Positions 26,262 to 36,365 are shown, numbered from the stretch's first letter. The stretch is DNA of 64,000 nt from Chitinophagaceae bacterium (GCA_016713965.1 JADJOC010000003.1:186001-250000); one strand, 5' to 3'. The notes: generated by a model from the letters alone, not told the origin. Made by a program: numbers and translations.

Positions 26262-26726
26262 CTAAGCGGCTATTTTAAATTCTCTATGTTTTGTAGTTCT
26301 GTATAAACCTTTGACATTTTCAAATAAAAAGAAATCAGGCTTATTGCGACAGATTAATTCAATGTAAGTTCCAGAAAGTTTTCCATTTTCGCCGTTTTGA
26401 CCTTTGTTTTTTCCTGCAACAGAAAAATCAGGACAAGGTGGACCGCCTATGAAACCAATTATATCATTTTTTTTTCTTGCTTCTTTTAAATTTTCGGCTA
26501 ACCACAACGAATTTAAGTTAGTTAAATTTTCTGTTATATCAGCAACTTGATAACCAAAACGAGGAGTTTCAATTTTAAGTTTTTTTCTTGACCCAATATA
26601 AATATCAGCAAACGCTTTGTGGTATTCGTTTACAAACAAAGTTTCATATTGACCGGTGGTTTCAAAACCTAAATCTAAAAAACCAGCCCCAGCAAAAAAT
26701 GAGAATATTCCAATTTTATTTTCCAT
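26262..26726 (-). pseudogene. Truncated C5-cytosine DNA methyltransferase
   Basis: A 154-aa N-terminal piece of a Dcm-type methylase. Motif I is F-S-F-F-A-G-A-G-F-L-D-L-G-F-E, motif IV with the catalytic cysteine is G-G-P-P-C-P-D-F-S, and motif VI is F-L-F-E-N-V-K-G-L-Y. The protein ends a dozen residues later, so motifs VIII-X and the target-recognition domain are missing. A frame restoration does not recover them, because the Mrr gene starts immediately. A deletion between the two genes is the simplest explanation. The fragment cannot methylate, so Mrr would be unprotected if this were its only partner. Confidence 0.75.
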
Positions 26727-26734
26727 TACGGTTC

Positions 26735-26756
26735 AAATTTAACTTGTTTTGACAAA
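26735..26756 (-). promoter_or_regulatory. Candidate promoter/operator above the cytosine methylase
   Basis: On the minus strand TAAATTTG fits the -7 consensus a few bases before the methylase start. Immediately upstream is TTTGTCAAAACA (26756-26745), the same 12-mer found in front of the XRE regulator at 17240-17251. Confidence 0.35.
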
Positions 26757-26990
26757 TTAGCTATTATTTTTAGTATATCCACATACTTTTTTGTAGCAGC
26801 TTCACTGTTTGACACAACATTTTTGAACGCTACGAAGAAGGGCAGCCGGTAACATGGGGTTTGCCAAAATACGGGCTGACGGAAGTTATCTTCGGCTTTT
26901 TGTAATGTAATCAGCAGTGGCCTGGGCGGACGGAATTCTAATACCCAAACTACATAAAGCCCTGTTCGTTACAAATATCATATCATTCGG

Positions 26991-27233
26991 ATGTTGAGTA
27001 CAAGAAAAGGAATTTTCAATCAAATCATAAAAGCTCACCGAGAAAAATTATATTATCTGACAATTCCTGCAATCTATAGCCAATTAGAAGGTAATAAAAC
27101 TAGATTAAAGCTTACACATGCCGGTCTTGAAACTTTTCCTGTCAACAACCCAGATTTTGCAAAGGAAAATTTTGTGGCAGGCTGGACAGGCATTATTGGT
27201 AAGTCACTGAAAGGATTTGTAGAAAATAGATGA
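26991..27233 (+). pseudogene. C-terminal remnant of an AHSA1/SRPBCC-domain protein
   Basis: From about 27084 the frame reads L-E-G-N-K-T-R-L-K-L-T-H-A-G-L-E-T-F-P and then N-F-V-A-G-W-T, which is the end of an Activator-of-Hsp90-ATPase-like (AHSA1) domain protein. The roughly 30 residues before that are not family-like, and the N-terminal two thirds of the domain are absent. I see no matching N-terminal part at the left side of the island. It probably marks the right edge of the accessory region, where an older gene was cut. Confidence 0.5.
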
Positions 27234-27323
27234 TAATTTGATTCACTTTATTATAGTTTGTATTAAATAAAATTTAGTACAAACTTTTTCTGATAATATC
27301 ACAGAAAAGAATTAATGAACTAG

Positions 27324-28938
27324 TCACCCCTCTTCCAACACTCCAAACCTTTGCTCCAACCCCTGCGAATTTTCATAAATACTTTTAATAAAATCCTTGC
27401 CCCATTTTGCATAAAAAGAAGACATGTTTTCTATACGCTCCTGCAAATTACCGGCAGGAAATAATTTTGCTTTAAGTTTTTTTAACTGTCGCTGCTCTGC
27501 TTCAAACTTTTTCTTTTCAGCCCTTAGCATTTTCTTTTCCAGCATGTCAATTTTTTTAAGCGCCACTACTTTTAAAGCTTCAATGTGGTGCTGCAGGGTA
27601 ATATCAATATTACTTACTGTAGTTTTTAAATTGGTATAAAAATCTGTTACAGCTATTTTCTCTTTATCCAGGCTAAGCTGTGCCGAACTCTTCTTTTGAA
27701 TCAATTCTTTTACCAATTCTACTTCCGGCTTAAATAAATCTATCCATGAAAAAAGAAGCTTTTCTTTTAAAGCTTTTGTTTCTTTTTCTACTACAGCAAA
27801 AGAATTACGCACTACCAAAACCGGGTAAGGAACACCCGCAACTTCAAACACTTTTTTTAATTCTAACCAGTAAGCCAACTCTCCCCCACCCCCAATGAAA
27901 GCAATATTTGGTAAAATCATTTCCTGGAATACAGGCCGTAAAATAACATTAGGGCTAAAACGATCCGGGTGATTTTTTAGTTCGGTTAAAATTTCGGTTT
28001 CGGTCCATGGCCCATGGTCAGTGGTCAATGGACCATGGACTATTGCCCACTGACCATTGCTTTGCTCGATCCTGTTCCTGGACTCATCTTTTAAATAAAA
28101 TAAATTTAACGGCCTGCCGCTGGCTTGTATTTTGTATTCTTTTGGGAAATTTGCTACAGTTTCCTGGACAGCTTTGTGAGAAAATTCTTCCGTCAATTCT
28201 TTTTGGATAACAGGTACAAATGCTTTTTTCAACATTGCATTATCCGGCAATAAAATTACTAATCCATATTCTCCAAAAAGTGCATGAACAAATGCAAGCG
28301 TTGCCTGTTCAATAGTTATATCTTCTTTGTAGCAATCTTTTATTAATTGTACAATTTCTTTACCGTATGGATGTACCATCAATTGCCCGCTGATGGTTTC
28401 AATTAATTCTAACAATGCTTTATCAATTTTCATCCTTCCAACAGCTCCTGTTTGATTGGTTTGCCACTGATATTTTTCACCATTGATATATATGTGGCCC
28501 AATTCATCTATGTCTGCATCTTCGCTGCCCATGTAATATACCGGAACGAAATGGGTATTGGGTATTGTGGTATTAAGGTATTCTGATAATTTTACAGCGT
28601 GTAATATTTTGTAAATAAAATATAACGGGCCGGTAAATATATTGGGCTGGTGTGCCGTGGTAATGGTAAAAGTATTTTCTGACAGTAGCATTTCAATATT
28701 TGCCATTACTTTTTTTAGCTGGCTTAATTGAAGCATATTGCTTTTTTAATTCAGCATGCAATAATTTTCTATCAGTTGGATAATTTTTCCTCCCTACAAT
28801 AGCAGCTTTAATTCCATCTATGGAAACGGGATGTTTATAAAAGGGCTGTAGTTTTTCACTGGCAGCAATATAATCGGTTACAATTGCAGAAAAGTAACCG
28901 GTTTGGGCATAGTCAAAAAATTGGGAATTAAAAATCAT
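27324..28938 (-). CDS. bshC: Bacillithiol biosynthesis cysteine-adding enzyme BshC (one frameshift)
   Basis: BshC of about 538 aa, which attaches cysteine to glucosaminyl-malate to give bacillithiol. The N-terminal part (from 28938) ends in another frame at the T7 run 28711-28717; dropping one base links it to the main part. The family core T-T-A-H-Q-P-N-I-F-T-G-P-L-Y-F-I-Y-K-I and V-P-V-Y-Y-M-G-S-E-D-A-D-I-D-E are clear, and a C-terminal coiled coil follows. At 28001-28063 a nine-unit heptamer array lies inside the coding region, inserting a low-complexity stretch around H-G-P-L-T-T-D-H-G-P-W. It preserves the frame. Confidence 0.88.
28001..28063. repeat. Heptamer array inside bshC (9 units)
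   Basis: Nine seven-base units on the + strand: CGGTCCA, TGGCCCA, TGGTCAG, TGGTCAA, TGGACCA, TGGACTA, TTGCCCA, CTGACCA and TTGCTTT. The 63 bases equal 21 codons, so the insertion keeps the bshC frame. Confidence 0.75.
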
Positions 28939-29162
28939 TATGCTAAATGTATGAGAAAAAATTTAATAATGGTTACCGGGAAAGCATAAAGACGACAAAA
29001 ATTTTTATGCTTTACGAAGCTTTTAGCTTCGTAAGCCTTATGTGTTGATTTTTTAAAAATCAAACAACAAAAAAACATAATTAAGCTCAATTAAGATATA
29101 CAGTACAAGAGTGCGACGCAACTAAAGCTGAATAATGAACTATAGCCTGTAACACAAGCAAT

Positions 29163-29179
29163 ATTAGCCGCAGGCTAAT
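29163..29179 (-). terminator. Short hairpin overlapping the rimO stop codon
   Basis: ATTAGCC-GCA-GGCTAAT, a perfect seven-base stem with a three-base loop. The rimO stop (29175-29177 on the minus strand) is inside one arm. Confidence 0.5.
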
Positions 29180-30485
29180 CGACAACTTCCCCTTCAATAT
29201 CGTAGTCGTAAGCTTTTGTAATTTTTACCTGTACAAATTCACCAACATTCAATTTTATTTTACTATTAATAATCACTTCATTATCTACTTCCACACTGTC
29301 AAATTCTGTTCTTCCAAGGTACCGGCCGGATTCTTTTTTATCAATAAGCACTTTAAAAGTTTTACCAATTTTCTCCTGGTTTTTTTCAAGGCTTATCTCC
29401 TGCTGCGCTTCCATAATTTCCTGCGCCCTTTCTTCTTTTTCTTCTGCGGATATATTATCAGTAAGCTCATGTGCACTGGTACCTTCTTCGTGGCTATAGG
29501 TAAAAATACCTACCCTGTCAAACCGCATTCTTTGTAAAAAGTTTTTCAATTCTTCTACATCATCCCGGGTTTCGCCAGGAAAGCCTGCTATTAAAGTGGT
29601 GCGCAGGCAAATTTCGGGTATGCGTTGCCGTATAGTTCCAACAAGATCCTCCATTTCTTCCCTTGTGATCTGGCGCTTCATGGCTTTAAGCATATTATTG
29701 GATGCATGCTGTAAAGGCATATCAAGGTAATTGCAAATATTAGGGCGGTCTTTTATGGCATCAATAATTTCCATAGGAAATTTTGAAGGATATGCATAAT
29801 GGAGCCTTATCCACTCCAGCCCCTGTACATCTGCCAATGCATGTAATAATTTAGGGAGTTCTCTTTTTTTGTAAATATCCAGGCCATAATAAGTAAGCTC
29901 TTGTGCTATTAACAGTACTTCTTTAACGCCCCGTTGTACAAGACGCTTCGCTTCATCCACCAAAGATTCTATAGTACGGCTTACATGCATTCCCCTCATT
30001 AATGGAATGGCACAAAAAGAGCAGGTCCGGTTACAGCCTTCGCTTATCTTCATATAAGCATAATGCTGCGGCGTGCTTAACAGGCGTTCGCCTATTAATT
30101 CTGCCTTATAATCTGCCTCAAATTGTTTAAGGATCATCGGCAACTCCATTGTGCCGAAATAGGCATCTACTTCAGGTATTTCCTCTTCTAAATTGTTTTT
30201 ATATCGTTCACTTAAGCAACCGGTTACATATACTTTATCCAGCCTGCCTTGTCTTTTTAACTCTACATTATGGAGGATAGTTTCAATACTTTCTTCTTTA
30301 GCTTTCTCGATAAATCCACAGGTATTTATGATAACTATATTATGATCTTTTTTTGCACTTTCATGCACTACGTCCAATTCATTAGCAATCAGCTGTCCGC
30401 TTAATATTTCACTATCAACCATATTTTTACTACAGCCCAAAGTAATGATATTTACCTTATCTTTTTTTAGTGTCCTCGTCTTCAT
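29175..30485 (-). CDS. rimO: Ribosomal protein S12 methylthiotransferase
   Basis: RimO of 436 aa, a radical-SAM enzyme that methylthiolates an aspartate of ribosomal protein S12. The N-terminal MTTase domain carries cluster cysteines C18, C56 and C90 (T-L-G-C-S-K, I-N-T-C-G-F, V-T-G-C-L-S). The radical-SAM cysteines are C151, C155 and C158 in E-G-C-N-R-T-C-S-F-C. P-L-M-R-G and D-M-P-L-Q-H-A are RimO-type rather than MiaB-type. A C-terminal TRAM-like domain completes it. The gene is intact and divergent from the outer-membrane barrel gene at 30656. Confidence 0.93.
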   Translation of the reverse strand: MKTRTLKKDKVNIITLGCSKNMVDSEILSGQLIANELDVVHESAKKDHNIVIINTCGFIEKAKEESIETILHNVELKRQGRLDKVYVTGCLSERYKNNLEEEIPEVDAYFGTMELPMILKQFEADYKAELIGERLLSTPQHYAYMKISEGCNRTCSFCAIPLMRGMHVSRTIESLVDEAKRLVQRGVKEVLLIAQELTYYGLDIYKKRELPKLLHALADVQGLEWIRLHYAYPSKFPMEIIDAIKDRPNICNYLDMPLQHASNNMLKAMKRQITREEMEDLVGTIRQRIPEICLRTTLIAGFPGETRDDVEELKNFLQRMRFDRVGIFTYSHEEGTSAHELTDNISAEEKEERAQEIMEAQQEISLEKNQEKIGKTFKVLIDKKESGRYLGRTEFDSVEVDNEVIINSKIKLNVGEFVQVKITKAYDYDIEGEVVD

Positions 30486-30604
30486 ATTAAAATATTGGCA
30501 AAGGTACGCATTTAGGTTTGGTGTTTTTTAATTCAATACAATAACAGCGTTCATCAACAAAATAAGCCATTTATATATTAGTCTGTATATTTTATGACAG
30601 TTTC

Positions 30605-30635
30605 TTGATTTAATAATAATTAACTAATATTTTTG
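30605..30635 (+). promoter_or_regulatory. Candidate Bacteroidota promoter for the outer-membrane barrel gene
   Basis: TTG at 30605-30607 and TATTTTTG at 30628-30635, separated by 20 bases, match the TTTG/TAnnTTTG arrangement. The start codon is 20 bases further on. Confidence 0.5.
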
Positions 30636-30655
30636 CACCTTAAAGTAAAAAAACC

Positions 30656-33111
30656 ATGTGCCAAAAACTATTACTGCTTATTGTCCTGCCTATTTTAAGT
30701 TTCCAATTAATTGCCCAGACAAGATCAAAAATTAATGGCCAGGTAAATGATGACAATAAACCTGTAAATGCAGCTACAGTATTTTTGCAAAAGGCATCTG
30801 ATTCTTCTATTATAAAAACTAATATAACAGATAATAAAGGAAATTTTTCTTTTGAAGAAGTTATTGCTTCCGATTATTTTATTACAATCACCAATGTTGG
30901 TTATCAAAAATATTTTTCTTCCGGGTTTACGGTTAAAGAAGGAGAAAATTTTATTCTGCCTGCTATCAGCCTGAAGGTTGGCGAAAAAATTTAGGTGGGG
31001 TAACGGTTACTGCAAAAAAACCAATTATTGAGGTTAAAGCCGACAAAACAGTTTTTAACGTTGAGAATAGTATTAATGCTACAGGAAGTAATGCATTTGA
31101 ATTACTGCAAAAATCACCCGGGGTAATAACAGATAAAGATGACAATATTAGCCTGAAAGGCAAAAACGGGGTAAGGGTTTATATTGATGGCAAACCTACG
31201 CAATTCAGCAACGCTGACCTTGCGGCATATTTAAAATCTATAAACTCTGTTGATATTGAATCTATTGAGATGATCAGCAACCCCTCTGCCAGGTATGATG
31301 CGCAGGGAAATGCCGGAATTATAAATATCAAATTAAAAAAGAACAGAAAATATGGATTGAATGGCAGTGTTTCCGCCGGGCTTAATGTAGGCCTTACCCC
31401 CAAAACAAATAGCGCAATCAGCCTTAATTACCGCAATAAAAAATCTAACTGGTTTAGCAATTATAGTAATAACTGGAATGAGAATGAAAGTGATTTTTAT
31501 CTTTTCCGTACACAATTTGACAGCAGCTATGACCAAACCAGCAAACAACATTCACAAGGCTGGTCGAATAACTTAAAAGTTGGTGCTGATTTTTTTCTTA
31601 CCAAAACGCAAACATTAGGCTTTATTGCTACAGGCAATACCAGCGATATGGAAAACTATACGCAAAGCAGGACACCTATTAGAAATATAGCAGATGGTAA
31701 AACAGGACAAATTTTATATGCCAGCAATACATTGCCCAGTAAAAACAGAAATGGTAATTTCAATGTTAATTACCGGTTGGCTGATACTGCGGGCCACGAG
31801 CTTAATATAGATGCAGATTACGGTATGTATAGAAACCGCAGGAGTAGCTACCAGCCTAATGCTTATTACTCAAGCTATCCCGAAAAATTTTTGTATGAAA
31901 GAAATTATAAAAACAGGACCCCTGCCGACATCAACATTTTATCTGCAAAAATTGATTACGAAACCCCCTTTAAAAAAGGCAAGTTTGGTGTCGGCATAAA
32001 ATTTAGTGATGTAAAAACTGACAACACTTTTGACTTTTACAATACTATTGGCAATGCTGATTATATTGATTCTGGCAGAAGCAACAGCTTTAGCTATAAG
32101 GAAAATGTTAACGCAGCATATGTTAATTACAACCGGCCAGTTAATCAAAAATGGGCAATACAAACCGGTCTAAGGGTTGAAAATACAATCAGCGATGGCA
32201 AGCTTACCCGTGTTGACGGGTTGCCGCAAACTGATGACAGGGTTAAAAGAAACTATATTGATTTTTTTCCCAGCGCCGCTATTACTTTTACCCAAAGTAT
32301 GAACCATATTTTTAACCTTACCTACAGCCGAAGAATAGACAGGCCCAATTACCAGGACCTGAACCCTTTTGAAAATAAGCTGGATGAACTGACTTATCAA
32401 AAAGGGAACGCCTTTTTAAGGCCTCAATATACCAATAGTATTGAGATGACGCATACCTACAAATATCGTTTTAACACCACCGTTAGTTACAGCCATATAA
32501 AAGATTTCAGGGCGCAATTAATTGACAGTGCAGAAAAAACACGCAGCTATATTACCCAACGCAACCTGGCGAGCCAGGATATTTACAATATCAATTTTTC
32601 CTTACCATTTCAAATTACAAAATGGTGGAGCCTTTATACAAATATTAATGCATTTCATAGCTTTTATAAAGCTGACTTTGGAGAAGGCAAAAAAGTTGAC
32701 CTTAAAGTTAATTCAGCCAGTATTTACATGCAGCAATCATTTACAATTGGTGGAGGGTATACAGGTGAATTATCAGGATTTTACAGTGCCCCAAGTGTAT
32801 GGGCAGGTACTTTTAGAAGTAAAGGCATAGGCAACCTGGATATGGGTATACAAAAACAATTATTTAATGGCAAAGGTAATTTTAAAGTAAGCTATACCGA
32901 TTTGTTACGCACTTTCAAATGGGCAGGAACCAGTGATTTTGGCGTTTCATATATAAAAGTAAGGGGCAATTGGGAAAGCCAGCAGTTAAGAATGAACCTT
33001 ACCTATCGCTTTGGCAGCAATGAAGTTAAAGCAGCAAGACAGCGAAAAACTGCCGCTGAGGAAGAATCTAAACGTACACAAGGTGGTGGTGGTGGCTTTG
33101 GAGGAAATTAA
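30656..33111 (+). CDS. Outer-membrane beta-barrel receptor, TonB-dependent receptor-like (one frameshift)
   Basis: About 818 aa once the A6 run at 30984-30989 is given one more A. Order of parts: signal peptide (ending L-I-A-Q-T); carboxypeptidase-regulatory-like domain (I-N-G-Q-V-N-D-D-N-K-P-V-N-A-A-T-V); plug-like region with L-L-Q-K-S-P-G-V and S-I-E-M-I-S-N-P-S-A-R-Y-D-A-Q-G-N-A-G-I-I-N-I; then a long OMP_b-brl_3-type barrel with R-R-I-D-R-P-N-Y-Q-D-L-N-P-F. The tail is Q/G-rich. Ligand unknown; such proteins in Bacteroidota take up or bind large or scarce molecules across the outer membrane. It is monocistronic with its own promoter and terminator. Confidence 0.85.
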
Positions 33112-33128
33112 ATATTAAATTATTTTTT

Positions 33129-33165
33129 AATTAAAGCCATCAGAAAAAGATGGCTTTAATTTTTA
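33129..33165 (+). terminator. Intrinsic terminator after the outer-membrane barrel gene
   Basis: AATTAAAGCCATC (33129-33141) pairs perfectly with GATGGCTTTAATT (33149-33161) around AGAAAAA, followed by a short T run. Confidence 0.8.
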
Positions 33166-33197
33166 TCACCTTCTTCATACCTTGTAAAAAAATTAGT

Positions 33198-34472
33198 ATG
33201 CCCAATAATATTAAATGCCCTAACTGTGCACATGTATTTGATGTAGAAAATGTAATAGCCGCAGATATTGAACAAAAATACCAGCAACAATACCAAATAC
33301 AATTAAATGCATCTTTGGAAAAAGTAGAAGCTGATAAAAAAAAGTTAAAAGAAGAACAAGATATTTTTGAAGAAAAAAAGAAGAAGGAAAATGAACTTTT
33401 TATAAAAAAGCTTCAAGAAGAAAAACAAAAACTTTCTATTGAATTACAGGAGCAGTTGAAAAAAACTATCGGTGAAGATTATCAAAATAAACTGCAGTTA
33501 TTAGAAGTTACCAATAAAAACAGCGAAGAACGATTAAAAGAAGCCAGGCAAAAAGAATTAACTTTTTTGCAGAAAGAAGCCGAGCTTAAAAACAAAGAAG
33601 CCGAGCTTGAAATTTCGCTTCAAAAACAATTGCAGCAGGAACGCCAAAAATTAACAGAGCAAATTCGCACCCAGGAGGCAGAAAGAATTTCAGTTAAAGA
33701 AATAGAATTTAAATTAAAACTTAAAGAACTGGAAACCCAATTGGACGAGCAGAAAAAACTAGCAGATGAAATGAAACGTAAAGCTGAGCAAAGCAGCATG
33801 CAGCGCCAGGGCGAAGCACAGGAACTTTTGCTGGAAGAAATTTTGAAAGAAAATTTTCCTTTTGATTTAATTGAAGAAGTAGGCAAAGGTGTTGAAGGTG
33901 CTGATTGCATACAAATAATACGAAATACCAGCGGCAAGGAGTGCGGAAAAATAATTTATGAAAGTAAGCGTACCAAAACCTGGCAAAATACCTGGACAGA
34001 TAAATTAAAAACTGATATGCGTACCCTTGGCGCTGATGTGGCCATTTTAGTAACACAATCCTTTCCGAAAGGGATGGAAAGATTTGGAGAAAAAGAAGGT
34101 ATATGGATCTGCAATTTTAACGAAGTAGGCAGCGTTGCACACCTTATAAGAAACGGTATTTTAAAAATATACGACATTCAGAAAAATGAAGAAAATAAGG
34201 GCGATAAAATGCAGCTACTGTACAACTACCTTACAGGAAATGAATTTAAAGGACAGGTAGAAGCCATCGTGGAAGGCTTTATGGCTATGAAACAAGGTAT
34301 TATGAAAGAAAAAATTCAAAGGGAAAAAATCTGGAAAGAACGGGAAAAGCAACTGGAAAAAGTTTTAATAAGCACCAGTGGCATGTACGGTTCTGTTAAA
34401 GGAATTGCGGGCGCCTCAGTTGGCGATATTCCTTTGCTGGATGGCAGTGATAGTGAAGCCTTACATGATTAA
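33198..34472 (+). CDS. DUF2130 coiled-coil protein
   Basis: A 424-aa DUF2130 protein. An N-terminal zinc-ribbon-like start (I-K-C-P-N-C-A-H-V-F) is followed by about 200 residues of charged coiled coil, then the conserved domain with L-L-E-E-I-L, G-A-D-C-I-Q-I, Y-E-S-K-R-T-K-T-W and G-A-D-V-A-I-L-V-T. The E-S-K ... pattern resembles a nuclease-like fold, but no activity is established. I chose the ATG at 33198 because an earlier in-frame ATG at 33150 lies inside the preceding terminator and would add a non-conserved leader. A hairpin overlaps the stop codon. Confidence 0.82.
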   Translation: MPNNIKCPNCAHVFDVENVIAADIEQKYQQQYQIQLNASLEKVEADKKKLKEEQDIFEEKKKKENELFIKKLQEEKQKLSIELQEQLKKTIGEDYQNKLQLLEVTNKNSEERLKEARQKELTFLQKEAELKNKEAELEISLQKQLQQERQKLTEQIRTQEAERISVKEIEFKLKLKELETQLDEQKKLADEMKRKAEQSSMQRQGEAQELLLEEILKENFPFDLIEEVGKGVEGADCIQIIRNTSGKECGKIIYESKRTKTWQNTWTDKLKTDMRTLGADVAILVTQSFPKGMERFGEKEGIWICNFNEVGSVAHLIRNGILKIYDIQKNEENKGDKMQLLYNYLTGNEFKGQVEAIVEGFMAMKQGIMKEKIQREKIWKEREKQLEKVLISTSGMYGSVKGIAGASVGDIPLLDGSDSEALHD

Positions 34473-34490
34473 TTGGCTTTGCCAATTAAT
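34468..34490 (+). terminator. Hairpin overlapping the DUF2130 stop codon
   Basis: ATTAATTGGC (34468-34477) pairs with GCCAATTAAT (34481-34490) around TTT; the stop TAA at 34470-34472 is inside the left arm, and a T-rich stretch follows. Confidence 0.6.
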
Positions 34491-34516
34491 TGTTTTGTTA
34501 CCGGCTTCGGTTTACT

Positions 34517-34672
34517 ATGGCATCATCGTTGTAGCCTGCCTCGTCTGAAAGCTGGGTCACTCACTTGAGGCTATATCCCTTTTTTGAACTTTTATCAAAG
34601 CGAATAAATTTACCGCAGAGCCGCGGAGGCGCAGAGAGATAATTACTTTGCGCCTCCGCGGCTCTGCGGTTA
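34517..34672. repeat. Composite repeat A+B, copy 2
   Basis: Repeat A (CATCATCGTTGTAGCCTGCC onward), the linker with TTTTATCAAAGCGAATAA, then palindrome B. Here B is a perfect 22-base inverted repeat, 34612-34633 against 34649-34670, with a 15-base loop. Same order and linker as 3345-3503. It lies between the 3' ends of DUF2130 and the symporter, so it could terminate both. Confidence 0.85.
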
Positions 34673-34680
34673 TAATCAAA

Positions 34681-36309
34681 TCACATATTTTTTTTACGCA
34701 GCGCAGCAATAAATTGAAGTAGCAAACTTATTACAATTACCAGCAATGCACCAATAACATTCAGCCACAAAAAAGAAATTATTTTTAAATTATAGATGTA
34801 CAACACCAATAGTTCACCAAGTATAGCACTTATAAATACCGCATTTGCTTTTATCCATTTCATCCAGAATGCCACCAAAAATATTCCAAGGATAACTCCA
34901 TAAAATAATGAGCCGATAATATTTACAGCTTCTATTAAACTGTTACCAATATTATGTGCAAACATGGCAATGATAATTGAAAATATCCCCCAGGCAAAAG
35001 TGTACCATTGAGAAATTTTATAATCCTGTAAGCTTGTTTTTTCCTTTACAAAAAATTTTTTATGAAAGTCAATCACAGTACAAGCCGCTAAAGAATTTAA
35101 AGCTGCAGCAATACTTCCCCAAGCTGCTAAAAAAATTATTGCAAAAATCAACCCTATTAACCCGACAGGTAAATTATCTTTTACAAAACGTAAAAAAATG
35201 TAATTATTATCATTTACATCCTGGGCAGGCAAAGCAGTATGCAAAACCTGCTTATAAACAGCTCTTGTCTCATTGGCTTTATCAATATTTTTTTCTTTAA
35301 GATAACCTTCATACTGCCGCTCCAATAATATAAGCGAATCTTTTTTTGTGTCTTTTAGCCTCGGTTACCTTGGTATTATCAAAATAAACAGGAGCCTTAT
35401 TGTATAAGTAAAAAGAAAATATTAATATACCCAAAAGCAATATAAAAAACTGCATAGAATTTTTACTATCCCGTTCATTAACAGGCTTTTTCGTATTTCA
35501 CCAGTGTCTTTTGCAGTTAAATACCTGCCTACCTGGCTGTGATCAGTACCAAAATAACTAAGCGCAAGAAATAAACCACCTATCAACCCACTCCATATAT
35601 TATACTTATCATTCCAATCAAAACCTTTGCTGGTGAACCCGGTAGTGATAATATTCATCTTTCCTTCCCTTCCTGCACTTATTAATGCTTCCTTAAACCC
35701 TATGCCGGGTGGTAATAAAGTGATGATTATATATCCTACTAAAAATAAAGCGACCAATACAATTACCATTTGCAGCTTTTGGGTATGTGCCACGGCTTTA
35801 GCGCCCCCGCTCATGGTATAAATAATTAATACACCACCCATTATTAAATTGGTTATGTAGATATTCCATCCCATCAAAGAGCTGAGCACCAGCGATGGGG
35901 CATAAATACTTACACCCGTGCTCAGGCCACGTGAAAGCAAAAATAAAAATGAGGTAAATGTCCGGGTTTTTAAATCAAAGCGGTGCTCTAAAAATTCATA
36001 AGCCGTGTACACTTTTAATTTACTAAATACCGGTATAAAAAAAATGCATATAATTATCATAGCCAATGGCAAACCAAAATAGTATTGCACAAAACGCATC
36101 CCATCACTATACGCCTGGCCAGGACCGGTTAAAAAAGTAACTGCACTTGCCTGTGTGCCCATTATACTGAGTAATACTAAGTACCACGGCAGGCTGCGGT
36201 TGCTCAAAAAATATCCCTCCAGGTTTTTAGTGCTTTTGCCTTTATAAATGCCGTAAATAATAATAATGCCTAAAGTTATTATTAATATTACCCAGTCAAT
36301 CCAATGCAT
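34681..36309 (-). CDS. Sodium:solute symporter family transporter (two frameshifts)
   Basis: About 540 aa after joining three pieces. Visible features: an N-terminal TM1 (W-V-I-L-I-I-T-L-G-I-I-I-I-Y-G), S-L-P-W-Y-L-V-L-L-S-I-M-G-T-Q-A-S-A-V-T-F in the substrate/Na+ region, and Y-E-F-L-E-H-R-F-D. Further transmembrane helices run to a basic tail. Breaks are near 35456-35463 and at the T4 run 35353-35356; correcting each by one base recovers M-Q-F-F-I-L-L-L-G and the Y-E-G-Y-L-K-E-K loop. SSS transporters import sugars, amino acids or other solutes with Na+. It is last in an operon after a PIG-L protein and a 34-aa membrane peptide, so a sugar or amino-sugar conjugate is a reasonable but unproven substrate. 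Confidence 0.8.
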
Positions 36310-36365
36310 ATGTAGTGCCTGTTAAATGAATAATGCTATGCCTAAATAATTTAATTTAAGACTGC

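Noticed and set aside
33150..33197. Upstream ATG as start of the DUF2130 gene
   Set aside because: It lies in the right arm of the preceding terminator and adds a non-conserved leader; the ATG at 33198 starts the conserved C-P-N-C segment.
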